64,000 nucleotides of DNA from Haemophilus haemolyticus. GTDB lineage: Bacteria > Pseudomonadota > Gammaproteobacteria > Enterobacterales > Pasteurellaceae. The stretch is taken from the NCBI RefSeq assembly GCF_001679045.1, contig NZ_LYCK01000001.1, positions 8,535 through 72,534 on the forward strand. Reading direction: 5' to 3'. Shown here piece by piece: positions 48,564 to 58,821 of the stretch (position 1 is the first letter of the stretch; each line of letters begins with the position of its first letter). The notes below the pieces were generated by a model that was given only the letters and a program-made list of their open reading frames with translations, had not been told where the DNA came from and made no database searches. A program made the position numbers and the translations under genes.

Positions 48564-50561
48564 TTAAAGAATTTCTTTCGCTTTCGCTATCACGTTTTCA
48601 ACAGTGAAGCCAAAGAGTTTGAATAATTGATCCGCTGGTGCGGATTCACCGAAGCTATTCATACCGACAACACGGCCGTTGAATCCAACGTATTTATACC
48701 AGAAGTCAGAAATACCTGCTTCGATTGCAACACGTTTGGTTACAGCTGCAGGTAATACGCTTTCACGGTATGCTGCATCTTGTTTATCGAAACGGTTAGT
48801 GCTTGGCATAGAAACGACACGTACTTTTTTACCTTCAGCGCTTAATGCTTCAGCCGCTTTCACCGCTAATTCAACTTCAGAACCTGTTGCAATGAAGATT
48901 AACTCTGGAGTACCTTCGCAGTCTTTTAATACATAAGCACCGCGTTTAACTGCATCTAATTGTGCAGAAGTGCGGTCCATTTGTGCTAAGTTTTGACGGG
49001 TAAAGATCAACGCACTTGGGCCATCTTGACGTTCAACCGCTTGTTGCCATGCGATAGCTGATTCCACTTGGTCACATGGGCGCCATGTTTCAAGGTTTGG
49101 AATTAAGCGTAGTGATGCAGTTTGCTCAACTGGTTGGTGAGTTGGACCATCTTCACCTAAACCGATAGAGTCGTGAGTATAAACGAATAATGAGCGTTGT
49201 TTCATTAATGAAGCCATACGCACCGCATTGTGTGCATATTCGTAGAACATTAAGAAAGTTGCGCCGTAAGGAATGAAACCGCCATGCAAGGCAATTCCGT
49301 TCATAATCGCTGACATACCAAACTCACGCACACCGTAGTTGATGTAGTTTCCACCTACGTTTTCGTGTGCACGAATTGGTTTAGAACCACTCCATAAGGT
49401 TAAGTTAGAGCTTGCTAAGTCTGCTGAGCCACCTAAGAATTCAGGTAACACATGAGCATACGCTTCGATTGCATTTTGTGATGCTTTACGGCTTGCAATG
49501 CTCGCTGGATTTGCTTGTAATTTCTCAATGAACGCTTTGGATTCAGCCGCCCAGTTTGCTGGTAATTCACCGTTTACACGACGTGTAAACTCTGCGGCAA
49601 GTTCAGGATATGCTTTTGCATAAGCGGCAAATTTTTCTTCCCAAGATTTTTCTGCTGCAGAGCCTTTCTCTTTTGCAGACCATTCAGCATAGTACTCAGC
49701 TGGAATTTCAAATGGAGCATATTCCCAGCCCAGCGCTTTACGAGTTAAAGCGATTTCTTCATCGCCTAATGGGGCACCGTGACAATCATGTGACGCTGAT
49801 TTGTTTGGTGAGCCAAAACCAATGATCGTTTTACAAATAATTAAAGTCGGTTTTTCTTTTTCTGATTGTGCAAGTACAACAGCATGACGAATTTGTTCTG
49901 CATCGTGGCCATCCACATTACGGATTACTTGCCAGCCATAAGCTTCAAAGCGTGCAGCAGTATCATCACTGAACCAACCATCAACATGACCATCAATTGA
50001 AATGTTGTTGTCATCGTAGAATGCGATTAATTTACCAAGGCCTAAGGTTCCCGCTAAAGAGCAAGCCTCGTGAGAAATCCCTTCCATTAAACAGCCATCA
50101 CCTAAGAACACATAAGTGTGGTGATCAACGATTTCATGGCCTTCACGGTTAAATTGACCTGCTAATGTTTTCTCCGCAATCGCCATCCCTACCGCATTGG
50201 TGATACCTTGGCCTAACGGACCTGTTGTGGTTTCAACACCTGGTGCATAACCATATTCTGGGTGACCTGGGGTTTTAGAATGTAATTGACGGAATTGTTT
50301 TAAATCTTCGATAGAAAGATCATAGCCAGTTAAATGTAAAAGGCTATAAATCAACATAGAACCATGGCCGTTAGAAAGTACAAAACGATCTCGGTCTGCC
50401 CATTTAGGATTGGTCGGATTGTGTTTTAAAAAGTCGCGCCATAATACTTCAGCAATATCCGCCATCCCCATTGGTGCACCGGGGTGACCAGATTTAGCTT
50501 TTTGCACAGCATCCATTGATAAGAAACGAATTGCATTGGCTAATTGTCTACGAGTTGCCAT
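48564..50561 (-). CDS. tkt: Transketolase
   Basis: Thiamine-diphosphate enzyme of the non-oxidative pentose phosphate pathway. The 665-residue product has the TPP-binding [13 protein letters not shown]...DDNNISIDG, the N-terminal [12 protein letters not shown], and the central [12 protein letters not shown] and [16 protein letters not shown]. Length and motifs match E. coli TktA (663). Its TPP cofactor links to the thiamine importer at 42-45.5 kb. Confidence 0.98.
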   Translation of the reverse strand: MATRRQLANAIRFLSMDAVQKAKSGHPGAPMGMADIAEVLWRDFLKHNPTNPKWADRDRFVLSNGHGSMLIYSLLHLTGYDLSIEDLKQFRQLHSKTPGHPEYGYAPGVETTTGPLGQGITNAVGMAIAEKTLAGQFNREGHEIVDHHTYVFLGDGCLMEGISHEACSLAGTLGLGKLIAFYDDNNISIDGHVDGWFSDDTAARFEAYGWQVIRNVDGHDAEQIRHAVVLAQSEKEKPTLIICKTIIGFGSPNKSASHDCHGAPLGDEEIALTRKALGWEYAPFEIPAEYYAEWSAKEKGSAAEKSWEEKFAAYAKAYPELAAEFTRRVNGELPANWAAESKAFIEKLQANPASIASRKASQNAIEAYAHVLPEFLGGSADLASSNLTLWSGSKPIRAHENVGGNYINYGVREFGMSAIMNGIALHGGFIPYGATFLMFYEYAHNAVRMASLMKQRSLFVYTHDSIGLGEDGPTHQPVEQTASLRLIPNLETWRPCDQVESAIAWQQAVERQDGPSALIFTRQNLAQMDRTSAQLDAVKRGAYVLKDCEGTPELIFIATGSEVELAVKAAEALSAEGKKVRVVSMPSTNRFDKQDAAYRESVLPAAVTKRVAIEAGISDFWYKYVGFNGRVVGMNSFGESAPADQLFKLFGFTVENVIAKAKEIL

Positions 50562-50672
50562 TTTATTCTCCTGTTATAATTCGCTTTGAAAAAATAATCT
50601 TGCGCATTCTACCTTATTTCTGAAGGAAATTTAGCAAAAATCCGCACTCAATTTAATAGTTTGTGACAATAA

Positions 50673-51311
50673 TCAAATTCTACGGCGACGCTGGTGAAAA
50701 CGCGTGCTACTCGATTTTACTTTCAAATTTACCGCACTTTCTTTCTCTTTAGATTTGCGGTAAGTCCGTCGATAGTGACTTAAAAAATAATGAATAGAGC
50801 TTGCCATCACCGCGCCAAGTAAAAAGACAATAATAAGCTCACCATATAATTGGTGAAAAATTTGATTAATTTTTGATTGGTTAGATTGCGTATATTGCGC
50901 ATCAATGGTGACGCGTAAAAATCCTTTAATGCCGCTTTGGGCGTAAAGTGGCTCTACAATTTGTTGATTGTTTGCATCAGGTGAATTGCGCATTTCGCGA
51001 CTTTGAGCCAGTAATTTTCCTTCGCCATCATATAAGCTCGCATCTAAAATAAAGTCTTCTTTGACTATTTGATCAAGATTGTCCGTTAATTGCTCTGTTT
51101 TGGCATTGTTTGTGAGTAAAACTGAAAATAAATTGGCTTGCTGACGAACCAAAATATGTGAGATGTTCGCCACTTGGTTTACGCTCGCAAATTGTGAACT
51201 TAGCTTAAATTGTTTTACACCAAATAATATAACGCCAAGTGCAGTTAGGCTTAGCACAATAATCGTTGCAAGCATGGTTGATTTGATTAGTTTTTCTTTA
51301 ATTATTTGCAC
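50673..51311 (-). CDS. ytjB: YtjB/AhpA-family membrane protein
   Basis: The 212-residue inner-membrane protein has one N-terminal helix (about 12-34) and one near 155-175 flanking a periplasmic domain of roughly 120 residues, ending in a strongly basic tail (RRTYRKSK, HQRRRRI). This is the YtjB (Smp) architecture, and as in E. coli it is divergent from serB. The periplasmic part (LDASLYDGEGKLLAQS) resembles a sensor-like fold. Function not established. Confidence 0.85.
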   Translation of the reverse strand: MQIIKEKLIKSTMLATIIVLSLTALGVILFGVKQFKLSSQFASVNQVANISHILVRQQANLFSVLLTNNAKTEQLTDNLDQIVKEDFILDASLYDGEGKLLAQSREMRNSPDANNQQIVEPLYAQSGIKGFLRVTIDAQYTQSNQSKINQIFHQLYGELIIVFLLGAVMASSIHYFLSHYRRTYRKSKEKESAVNLKVKSSSTRFHQRRRRI

Positions 51312-51367
51312 TTTTTCAACTCACATCGGTTAAAATCTTTTCAGTCGCCACAATTTACAGGATTTTT

Positions 51368-52821
<1,454 letters not shown>

Positions 52822-52832
52822 TTTTCAAATAA

Positions 52833-52907
52833 GGGCGAAATGTTGCAATAGTTTTTTGATAAAACTTGACGAACACCGCTTTCAAGCGTAACATTCGCCC
52901 GATTTTT
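52833..52907 (+). terminator. Long hairpin with T run between yajQ and corA
   Basis: The arms GGGCGAA(A)TGTT at 52833-52844 and AACATTCGCCC at 52890-52900 pair with one bulged A over a 45-base loop, and are followed by GATTTTTTAAC. It may end the serB-yajQ transcript. The right arm contains the -10 of the corA promoter. Confidence 0.55.
52866..52894 (+). promoter_or_regulatory. Promoter of corA
   Basis: The -35 TTGACG and the -10 TAACAT have exact 17-base spacing. Transcription would start near 52901 and make a leader of about 215 bases before corA. Confidence 0.6.
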
Positions 52908-52927
52908 TAACGAGAAGGACACACACT

Positions 52928-52963
52928 TTGGACAGTCATAGTCGATACCGAATATCGCTCTAG
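52928..52963 (+). CDS. Leader ORF of 11 codons upstream of corA
   Basis: A TTG start lies 8 bases after a GAAGGA ribosome site (52914-52919) and is followed by 10 codons to a TAG: (M)DSHSRYRISL. The stop is immediately followed by GC-rich inverted repeats (52965-53009). Short leader ORFs control Mg2+ transporter genes elsewhere (mgtL, corL in Salmonella, from memory). Its role here is inference. Confidence 0.45.
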   Translation: MDSHSRYRISL

Positions 52964-53010
52964 ACGCCCGCCTTTTTATTATCGGCGCGCGTTCGCCGGT
53001 AAATTTACCG
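52964..53010 (+). other. GC-rich hairpin cluster in the corA leader
   Basis: Contains CGCCCGCC followed by a T run, the hairpin CGGCG-CGCGTT-CGCCG (52983-52998) and the palindrome GGTAAATTTACC (52998-53009). The base composition stands out from the AT-rich surroundings. Alternative pairings seem possible, as expected for an attenuator, but no folding was computed. Confidence 0.5.
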
Positions 53011-53116
53011 TTGTTTCGGCATCTCTTAACGAAAACTTTGCGATTTTTCACCGCACTTTCGTTTCTTCTTTAATTTGTTCACTGTTAGCTGTTCATAATC
53101 CTATAAGGAGTATGAA

Positions 53117-54064
53117 ATGATCAACGCGTTTGCTATCAATGATTCCCGCTTGGTTCGCATTGACGAAGACCAAACTGATCTCAATACTGCCATTTGGCTT
53201 GATTTACTTGAGCCAACAGGCGAAGAACGTGAAATGCTACAAGAAGGCTTAGGCCAGAGCTTAGCATCTTTTCTAGAATTGGAAGATATCGAAGCTTCCG
53301 CCCGTTTCTTTGAAGATGAAGATGGTTTACACCTTCACTCATTTTTTTATTGCGAAGATGAAGACAATTATGCTGATTTAGCGAGCGTCGCTTTTACTAT
53401 TCGTGATGGTCGTTTATTTACGTTGCGTGATCGCGAACTACCCGCATTCCGTTTATATCGTATGCGTTCACGTAGCCAGCGTTTATTAGAATGTAATTCT
53501 TATGAAGTTTTACTGGATTTATTTGAAACGAAAATTGAGCAATTAGCGGACGTGATTGAAAACGTTTATGCAGATTTGGAAGAGTTGAGTCGTGTTATTT
53601 TAAACGGAAAACAAGATGAAGCCTTTGATGAAGCATTAAATACACTCACGGAACAAGAAGATACGAGCTCAAAAGTTCGTTTGTGTTTGATGGATACTCA
53701 ACGTGCACTAGGTTTCTTGGTTCGCAAAACTCGCTTACCAACAAATCAGTTAGAACAAGCACGAGAAATCTTACGAGATATTGAATCTTTGCAACCGCAT
53801 AATGAATCCTTGTTCCAAAAAGTAAACTTTTTAATGCAAGCTGCAATGGGTTACATCAATATTGAACAGAACAAAATTATGAAATTCTTCTCTGTTGTTT
53901 CTGTGATGTTCCTTCCTGCAACATTAGTTGCATCCACTTATGGTATGAACTTTGATTTTATGCCTGAATTACATTTTAAATATGGTTATCCAATGGCAAT
54001 TGGATTAATGATCGCAGCAGCATTGACGCCATATATTTATTTTAGAAGAAAAGGATGGTTATGA
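53117..54064 (+). CDS. corA: Magnesium/cobalt transporter CorA
   Basis: Homopentameric inner-membrane Mg2+ channel. The 315-residue product (E. coli 316) has a large cytoplasmic funnel domain, two C-terminal helices (about 258-277 and 291-308) and the selectivity signature [10 protein letters not shown] between them. It ends RRKGWL, as typical. The gene overlaps yggT by four bases and has an unusually long, structured leader. Confidence 0.97.
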   Translation: MINAFAINDSRLVRIDEDQTDLNTAIWLDLLEPTGEEREMLQEGLGQSLASFLELEDIEASARFFEDEDGLHLHSFFYCEDEDNYADLASVAFTIRDGRLFTLRDRELPAFRLYRMRSRSQRLLECNSYEVLLDLFETKIEQLADVIENVYADLEELSRVILNGKQDEAFDEALNTLTEQEDTSSKVRLCLMDTQRALGFLVRKTRLPTNQLEQAREILRDIESLQPHNESLFQKVNFLMQAAMGYINIEQNKIMKFFSVVSVMFLPATLVASTYGMNFDFMPELHFKYGYPMAIGLMIAAALTPYIYFRRKGWL

Positions 54065-54609
54065 TGGAATTATCCCAAACCGCATTATTTATTGGATCAA
54101 TTATTAATCTTTATGCACTTGTATTAATTTTACGAGCTTGGTTACAGTTTGCTCGAGTGGATTATTACAACCCTGTTTCAACATTTGCAGTCAAAATGAC
54201 TGATCCAGTATTAAAACCTCTGCGTAAAATTGCGCCTACCGTGAAAAATATCGATACTTCTGCTTTACTGCTAATATTTATTATCGGTATGTTAAAAGGT
54301 ATTATTTATTTTGGTTTATCAGTAAATGTACTCTTAATATTGGGTGTGTTAACTGTATTGAAAAGCATTGGCTTAGCAATTTTTTATGTGCTTTTTATTG
54401 GGGCTGTTTTAAGTTGGTTTAATCGTGGTAATAGCCCTGTGATTTATGCGTTTTATCAACTCTCAGAACCACTTTTAAGACCTATCCGTCGATTCCTACC
54501 AACATTAGGTATGATTGATTTTTCCCCTATGGTCATCGTATTTATCTTATTGTTCTTAAATAACCTAATGCTTGATATGTTAGGTGGACTTTGGATGATT
54601 GCTGGTTAG
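54061..54609 (+). CDS. yggT: YggT family integral membrane protein
   Basis: The 182-residue protein has two YGGT repeats, each with two hydrophobic helices and the pattern [16 protein letters not shown]...[12 protein letters not shown], repeated as [30 protein letters not shown]. The start is the ATG overlapping the corA stop (ATGATG, second ATG also possible). YggT proteins are linked to osmotic stress and membrane protein placement; exact role unknown. Coupling with corA is unusual in E. coli but seems real here. Confidence 0.88.
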   Translation: MMELSQTALFIGSIINLYALVLILRAWLQFARVDYYNPVSTFAVKMTDPVLKPLRKIAPTVKNIDTSALLLIFIIGMLKGIIYFGLSVNVLLILGVLTVLKSIGLAIFYVLFIGAVLSWFNRGNSPVIYAFYQLSEPLLRPIRRFLPTLGMIDFSPMVIVFILLFLNNLMLDMLGGLWMIAG

Positions 54610-54636
54610 AGACCAGTAGGTTATTTTAAACAAGAA

Positions 54637-54666
54637 AAAAGGCGTATTTATTAATACGCCTTTCTT
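54637..54666 (-). terminator. Bidirectional terminator between yggT and nrfD
   Basis: The stem AAAAGGCGTATT/AATACGCCTTT has a small loop, with T-rich tails on both sides, in the 74-base gap between convergent genes. Confidence 0.85.
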
Positions 54667-54683
54667 ATACACATAATTCTGAT

Positions 54684-55649
54684 TTATGCTACTGTTAATT
54701 GTCCCGCATATAAAACAAAGAAACGTAAACAGAATACCCCAATTAAGTCAAAAATTGACACCAAGATAATAAAATTACGGTTGTATTTTAAACGGTCATT
54801 AACAAACATATTGGCGATTAATGGAATCAAGATACCAATAAAGAATACCCCAATCCAGAATACCGCACCCCAGAAACCAGATAATGCATTATGTAATGCA
54901 ACTGTTTTTTGGCCACCACCAAAATGTAAGCCAACGAAGAAGCACACAAGCAAACCAAGCTCTGTCACCATAATTGGTACTTCAAATTTATGGATGAAGT
55001 GCGATTCGTGAGAATCACCTTTTAATTTTCCCGCAATCAAGATAATTAAGAAGGTTGCAGCAATACCAGATGATGTACCAGAAGCTAAGAATAATGCCGG
55101 TAATACTGGGTTATTCAACATCGGATAGCTGATCAATGCAGAAAGTAAGAACCCTGTGTATGCACCAAGTACAGCAGCCAATATGAAAAGAATAACTTCG
55201 ACTGGACTTGCAATACGTTCTGCAATACCGATGAGTTTCATCACAAATTGCAGTTTTGGCATAAAGCGATTAATTAATGCTTCGATTTCTTTTTTGAAAA
55301 TCACCACTCCCCAAACTACTAAAAACAACATATAGATTTGGAATAGCATGACCCCCATCGACATTACGGAGTTAAATTGATAGTTAAACATCAATTTCCA
55401 GAATGTCCAAGGTCTTGCTAAGTGGAAAACTAATAGCGTTAAACCAATTAATGTTGGCACAGATCCCAAAATCACACCGGATCGAATAATCCAATTTTGA
55501 CTTGGATTCATTAATTTATTACTACGTTTATAAGCAATTGCCAACTGCACCGCACCAGATGAGATCCCCAATAAAAACAAGTAGATCGCAATGGTAGAAT
55601 CCCACACTAGATTAGGCGTATGAAATGGAACTGGATAATCTAATGTCAT
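54684..55649 (-). CDS. nrfD: Nitrite reductase membrane subunit NrfD
   Basis: Polytopic quinol-oxidising subunit of the Nrf chain, 321 residues with eight hydrophobic helices, NrfD/PsrC family. The N-terminal segment PVPFHTPNLVWDSTIAIYLF and the LFLLGISSG region are family marks. It passes electrons from menaquinol to NrfC. It is the last gene of nrfABCD and starts within the nrfC stop. Confidence 0.95.
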   Translation of the reverse strand: MTLDYPVPFHTPNLVWDSTIAIYLFLLGISSGAVQLAIAYKRSNKLMNPSQNWIIRSGVILGSVPTLIGLTLLVFHLARPWTFWKLMFNYQFNSVMSMGVMLFQIYMLFLVVWGVVIFKKEIEALINRFMPKLQFVMKLIGIAERIASPVEVILFILAAVLGAYTGFLLSALISYPMLNNPVLPALFLASGTSSGIAATFLIILIAGKLKGDSHESHFIHKFEVPIMVTELGLLVCFFVGLHFGGGQKTVALHNALSGFWGAVFWIGVFFIGILIPLIANMFVNDRLKYNRNFIILVSIFDLIGVFCLRFFVLYAGQLTVA

Positions 55650-56323
55650 CTTCTAGGCTCCCCATGTTGGAATGGAATGTGGTACAAGTTTGGTTGTGTA
55701 CCTAACTCCACTTTAGTGCGATAAACCGGTTTTTCTTTCACTTTACGTGAAACTGCACTCATTGGATCATTCATGTCGCCAAAGGTTAATGCTTTGGTTG
55801 GACAAGCTTCCACACAAGCTGGCTGTTTACCATTAGCTAAATTTGTATCGCGGCAGAAGTTACATTTATCTGCGGTACGATGTACTGGATGAATAAAACG
55901 TACACGATATGGGCAAACTGCTATACAGTATTGGCAGCCTACGCATAAATCTTTATGTACATCTACAATGCCGGTCTCTTTATCAATAAAAGATGCACCA
56001 GTTGGACAAACTGCTACGCAAGGTGCGTTTGTACAATGTTGGCAAGATTGACGGAAGAACTCATATTCCTGATTTGGAAATTCACCGTAAGGTTCACTGC
56101 GTAGAATCTCTAAGCGAGAAACGCCTTCTGGCACTTGGTTTACATCACGGCATGCATCCATACAGGCTGTACAGCCGATACACGAATTTTCATCGTGTAT
56201 CATTGCGTAACGTTTAGGTTTATCCGCCTTGTCTTCTTTCGCAAAAGAAGGTAAAGATGTTCCCGTCATAAGGATCACTGCCCCCATGCCGGAAACAAAG
56301 TTTCGGCGTGAGCAGGCTGTCAT
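55646..56323 (-). CDS. nrfC: Nitrite reductase Fe-S subunit NrfC
   Basis: Periplasmic ferredoxin-like protein with 225 residues and four [4Fe-4S] motifs: CIGCTACMDAC, CQHCTNAPCVAVCP, CVGCQYCIAVCP and CNFCRDT...CVEACP. The N-terminus has a twin-arginine signal (SRRNFVSGMG). It connects NrfD with the NrfB cytochrome. It overlaps nrfB and nrfD by four bases at each end. Confidence 0.96.
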   Translation of the reverse strand: MTACSRRNFVSGMGAVILMTGTSLPSFAKEDKADKPKRYAMIHDENSCIGCTACMDACRDVNQVPEGVSRLEILRSEPYGEFPNQEYEFFRQSCQHCTNAPCVAVCPTGASFIDKETGIVDVHKDLCVGCQYCIAVCPYRVRFIHPVHRTADKCNFCRDTNLANGKQPACVEACPTKALTFGDMNDPMSAVSRKVKEKPVYRTKVELGTQPNLYHIPFQHGEPRR

Positions 56324-56970
56324 TGTTTATCCTTTTGTTCGGTTAGTTTATCTTGTTCAGCTTTACGTTTTTGTTGTTCACCATGGCAATCTACGCAAAG
56401 TTTAACGCGTTGTTTTGGTTGAATACCTTTCATTGCGTCTTCTTTAGGGTGAAGCGTATGGCAACTTGCACAAGGTAATTTCATTGCGTGTACATCATGC
56501 GCCCATAGTTTTTCACGAAGTTTGTCAGGTTGGTGACAAGCAAAACAAACTTGGTTTTGTTCTTGAACTGAATACATCGGTTTTTTATTACCGAAAATAT
56601 CCCCTTCAAAACGCATGACATCTTTAGCACCACGACGGTGATTTTCAGAAACGTTACCGTGACAGCTTACACAAGTAATTGCTTTACCGTTATTTGGATT
56701 TTTCTTATCTAAGTGTGCGCCATGGAATTTACCAAAGTGGAGTTCGCCACCAGACTGATCTACAGTTTGGTTTTTATCTACTTTGTCGAATTTATGGCAT
56801 TTAGCACAATATTGATTTGGATCGCGTTGGTTATCTAATTGCGGTTCATAAGTAAAATGATCTGCAGGTTTTTGTGCATCATCAGCATGAGCCAAAAATG
56901 GCGCTGCTACAAATGCCGCACTTAACGCTAACGCTTTTGCAGATTTGTTGATTAAAGAAGTTAAATTCAT
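56320..56970 (-). CDS. nrfB: Pentaheme cytochrome NrfB
   Basis: Periplasmic c-type cytochrome carrying electrons to NrfA. The 216-residue product has a signal peptide (to about residue 29, AHA) and five CxxCH motifs (CAKCH, CVSCH, CFACH, CASCH, CVDCH). The tail is charged (KRKAEQDKLTEQKDKQ). It is 72 bases downstream of nrfA with a USS pair between. Confidence 0.96.
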   Translation of the reverse strand: MNLTSLINKSAKALALSAAFVAAPFLAHADDAQKPADHFTYEPQLDNQRDPNQYCAKCHKFDKVDKNQTVDQSGGELHFGKFHGAHLDKKNPNNGKAITCVSCHGNVSENHRRGAKDVMRFEGDIFGNKKPMYSVQEQNQVCFACHQPDKLREKLWAHDVHAMKLPCASCHTLHPKEDAMKGIQPKQRVKLCVDCHGEQQKRKAEQDKLTEQKDKQ

Positions 56971-57001
56971 TCTGATTACCTCAAATATATGGTTAAAAAT
57001 G

Positions 57002-57035
57002 ACCGCACTTCGACACTTTAGTTACAAAGTGCGGT
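57002..57035 (-). terminator. Paired-USS hairpin between nrfA and nrfB
   Basis: ACCGCACTT and AAGTGCGGT oppose each other over a 16-base loop, followed by T-rich plus-strand sequence; on the minus strand the tail is weak. It may lower nrfBCD relative to nrfA. Confidence 0.5.
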
Positions 57036-57042
57036 TCTTTTT

Positions 57043-58566
57043 TTATTGTTTTGTTGCGGTATCTTCAGCTAATTTGCCATTGCCTTTCGCTTCTTTTACC
57101 CATTGAGGTACAACAGTTTCTAAGAATTCTTTTTTCGCTTTACGTTCTTTCTCGATATCAATACCCATTACTTTCCATGCTTTATCAGCTGTAGAAATAT
57201 CTGGTACTTCAACTGGAGTTTTCACGCCATGTTTAGTTAAGATTGCTGCAAGTTTAGTGCGTGCATCCGCTGCTTTGTCTATACCAGAACCTAATACGCG
57301 AAGCATTACATCAGGTGCGTGCATGTGACCACCGTGGCTTGCTGCTGTGTAGTCCCAACGCCATTGAGCGTGACGGATATCCATTAAAACAGGTTCCATT
57401 TCTTCTTTAGTTGCACCTGCATCCCATGCCGCTTTCGCTTCAAAGTGAGCACGAACAAGTTGATCTTCTAAACGACCCATTACATCTTTCACTTCTTTTT
57501 TACGTGAAGTGACGATATCGCGTAATTTTTCTTTGCTTTGATCGTGACAGTTTGCACAAGTGCGGTCAAATGCATCGAATGGATTTTGGATTTGGTGGTC
57601 AGTATAAACTTTACCGTCTTTACCTTGTACTTTTGGCATGTGACAGTCTACACAAGTTACCCCATTTTTACCGTGCATACCTAAAGACCAAATTTCAAAG
57701 TCAGGGTGTTGAGCTTTTAACATTGGTGCTTTAGAAAGGCTATGAGTCCAGTCGCTGAAGCCGATTTCATCGTAGTATTTTTCGATATCATCAACGGTTT
57801 GACCTTTATTCCAAGGGAAGGTTACTTGTTTGATATCGCCTGCGAAGTAGTATTCAACGTGACAGTTTGCACAGATTTCAGCGCGTTTTTCAGTACGAGC
57901 TGCAGTGTTGAAACTTAAATTATTGTGTGGGCGACCTTCTGCTTTATCTTTTTCAGCAGTTGCTTTTTCTAAAGCGTCAAGGGCGCGTAATACGTGTGGA
58001 CGAGCAATACGTAATGCTGGTTTGCCTTCAGCAAAATCTTTAGAGGTCGTATCGTGACAGTCAGCACAGCCGATTGAGTTCACGATTTCTGGACCACCTT
58101 TTGCCCATTTCGTATTGAAATAATCTTTTTCACCCCATTCCGCAATTAAACGTGGAACATCAGGGCCTTTACATGTCCAACATGCCATTGGTTGTGGACC
58201 ATCATTTGCTGTTTTTGGTGCACCTGTTCTTAGAATGTTACGAACATCAGTTACTGCATAAACGTGACCACGAGGTGCATTATATTCTTTCGCGAAAGAA
58301 TAACCGCCCCATAACACGATTAAACGAGGGTCTTGTTCATCTGCATAGATGATTTTGTCGCCTTTTTCAGTCGCTTTCCACGAATTGAATTGGCTAGGAT
58401 ATTTTTCAGCAAATTTTTCATTCACTGCTTCGATTTTTAAATTAGGGTTTGGTGCTTCCACAGGTTGGTCAACAGGCTTATATACCATTTCAGCCATCGC
58501 TGAGTTGTATACACCTAAAGCTGCGAAAGAAGTGGCCAAAACAAGGCTTTTTCTCAATGCGTTCAC
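57043..58566 (-). CDS. nrfA: Cytochrome c552 nitrite reductase NrfA
   Basis: Periplasmic pentaheme enzyme reducing nitrite to ammonium with six electrons. The 507-residue product has a signal peptide (to about residue 25), the special Lys-ligated active-site heme motif CWTCK, and four CxxCH motifs (CADCH, CANCH, CVDCH, CANCH). Calcium and active-site segments near the third heme are present ([17 protein letters not shown]). Haem attachment to CWTCK needs the NrfEFG lyase, not encoded here. Confidence 0.97.
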   Translation of the reverse strand: MNALRKSLVLATSFAALGVYNSAMAEMVYKPVDQPVEAPNPNLKIEAVNEKFAEKYPSQFNSWKATEKGDKIIYADEQDPRLIVLWGGYSFAKEYNAPRGHVYAVTDVRNILRTGAPKTANDGPQPMACWTCKGPDVPRLIAEWGEKDYFNTKWAKGGPEIVNSIGCADCHDTTSKDFAEGKPALRIARPHVLRALDALEKATAEKDKAEGRPHNNLSFNTAARTEKRAEICANCHVEYYFAGDIKQVTFPWNKGQTVDDIEKYYDEIGFSDWTHSLSKAPMLKAQHPDFEIWSLGMHGKNGVTCVDCHMPKVQGKDGKVYTDHQIQNPFDAFDRTCANCHDQSKEKLRDIVTSRKKEVKDVMGRLEDQLVRAHFEAKAAWDAGATKEEMEPVLMDIRHAQWRWDYTAASHGGHMHAPDVMLRVLGSGIDKAADARTKLAAILTKHGVKTPVEVPDISTADKAWKVMGIDIEKERKAKKEFLETVVPQWVKEAKGNGKLAEDTATKQ

Positions 58567-58715
58567 GATAATTACTCCATTTGTTGTAATAAAAAGGTTA
58601 GGTTAAATAGAAAGTTGAGAATTATTCTTAATGACACATAAAATATGTGGATATAGATTCATTCGCGCGTAACATACCAAAAGAAAAAAGTTTTTCCACT
58701 CGTATAACTAAAAAA

Positions 58716-58731
58716 TGTGAGATTGATCAAC
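58716..58731 (-). promoter_or_regulatory. CRP/FNR-like site upstream of nrfA
   Basis: TGTGA-N6-TCAAC reads as a CRP-like box with 3-4 matches in the second half, and the embedded TTGAT (58723-58727) is an FNR half-site. It lies 150 bases upstream of nrfA and 40-50 bases upstream of a possible -10 TATGTT (58671-58676). FNR/anaerobic control of nrf is established; the site assignment is inference. Confidence 0.35.
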
Positions 58732-58780
58732 ATTATTTCTCAAAATACTTACAAAGAGGTATTGGGTGTTTTGAATAAAT

Positions 58781-58802
58781 TAAGGCGGTTTATACCGCCT
58801 TA
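58781..58802 (-). terminator. Terminator of hrpA
   Basis: A perfect stem TAAGGCGGT/ACCGCCTTA with a tiny TTAT centre lies 20 bases after the hrpA stop, with ATTTATTC following on minus. Confidence 0.75.
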
Positions 58803-58821
58803 ATTTTGAGTATTATTATCA

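Noticed and set aside
58567..58780. Second gene or small RNA between nrfA and hrpA
   Set aside because: No ORF or strong terminator-promoter pair was seen apart from the nrfA promoter region and the hrpA terminator.
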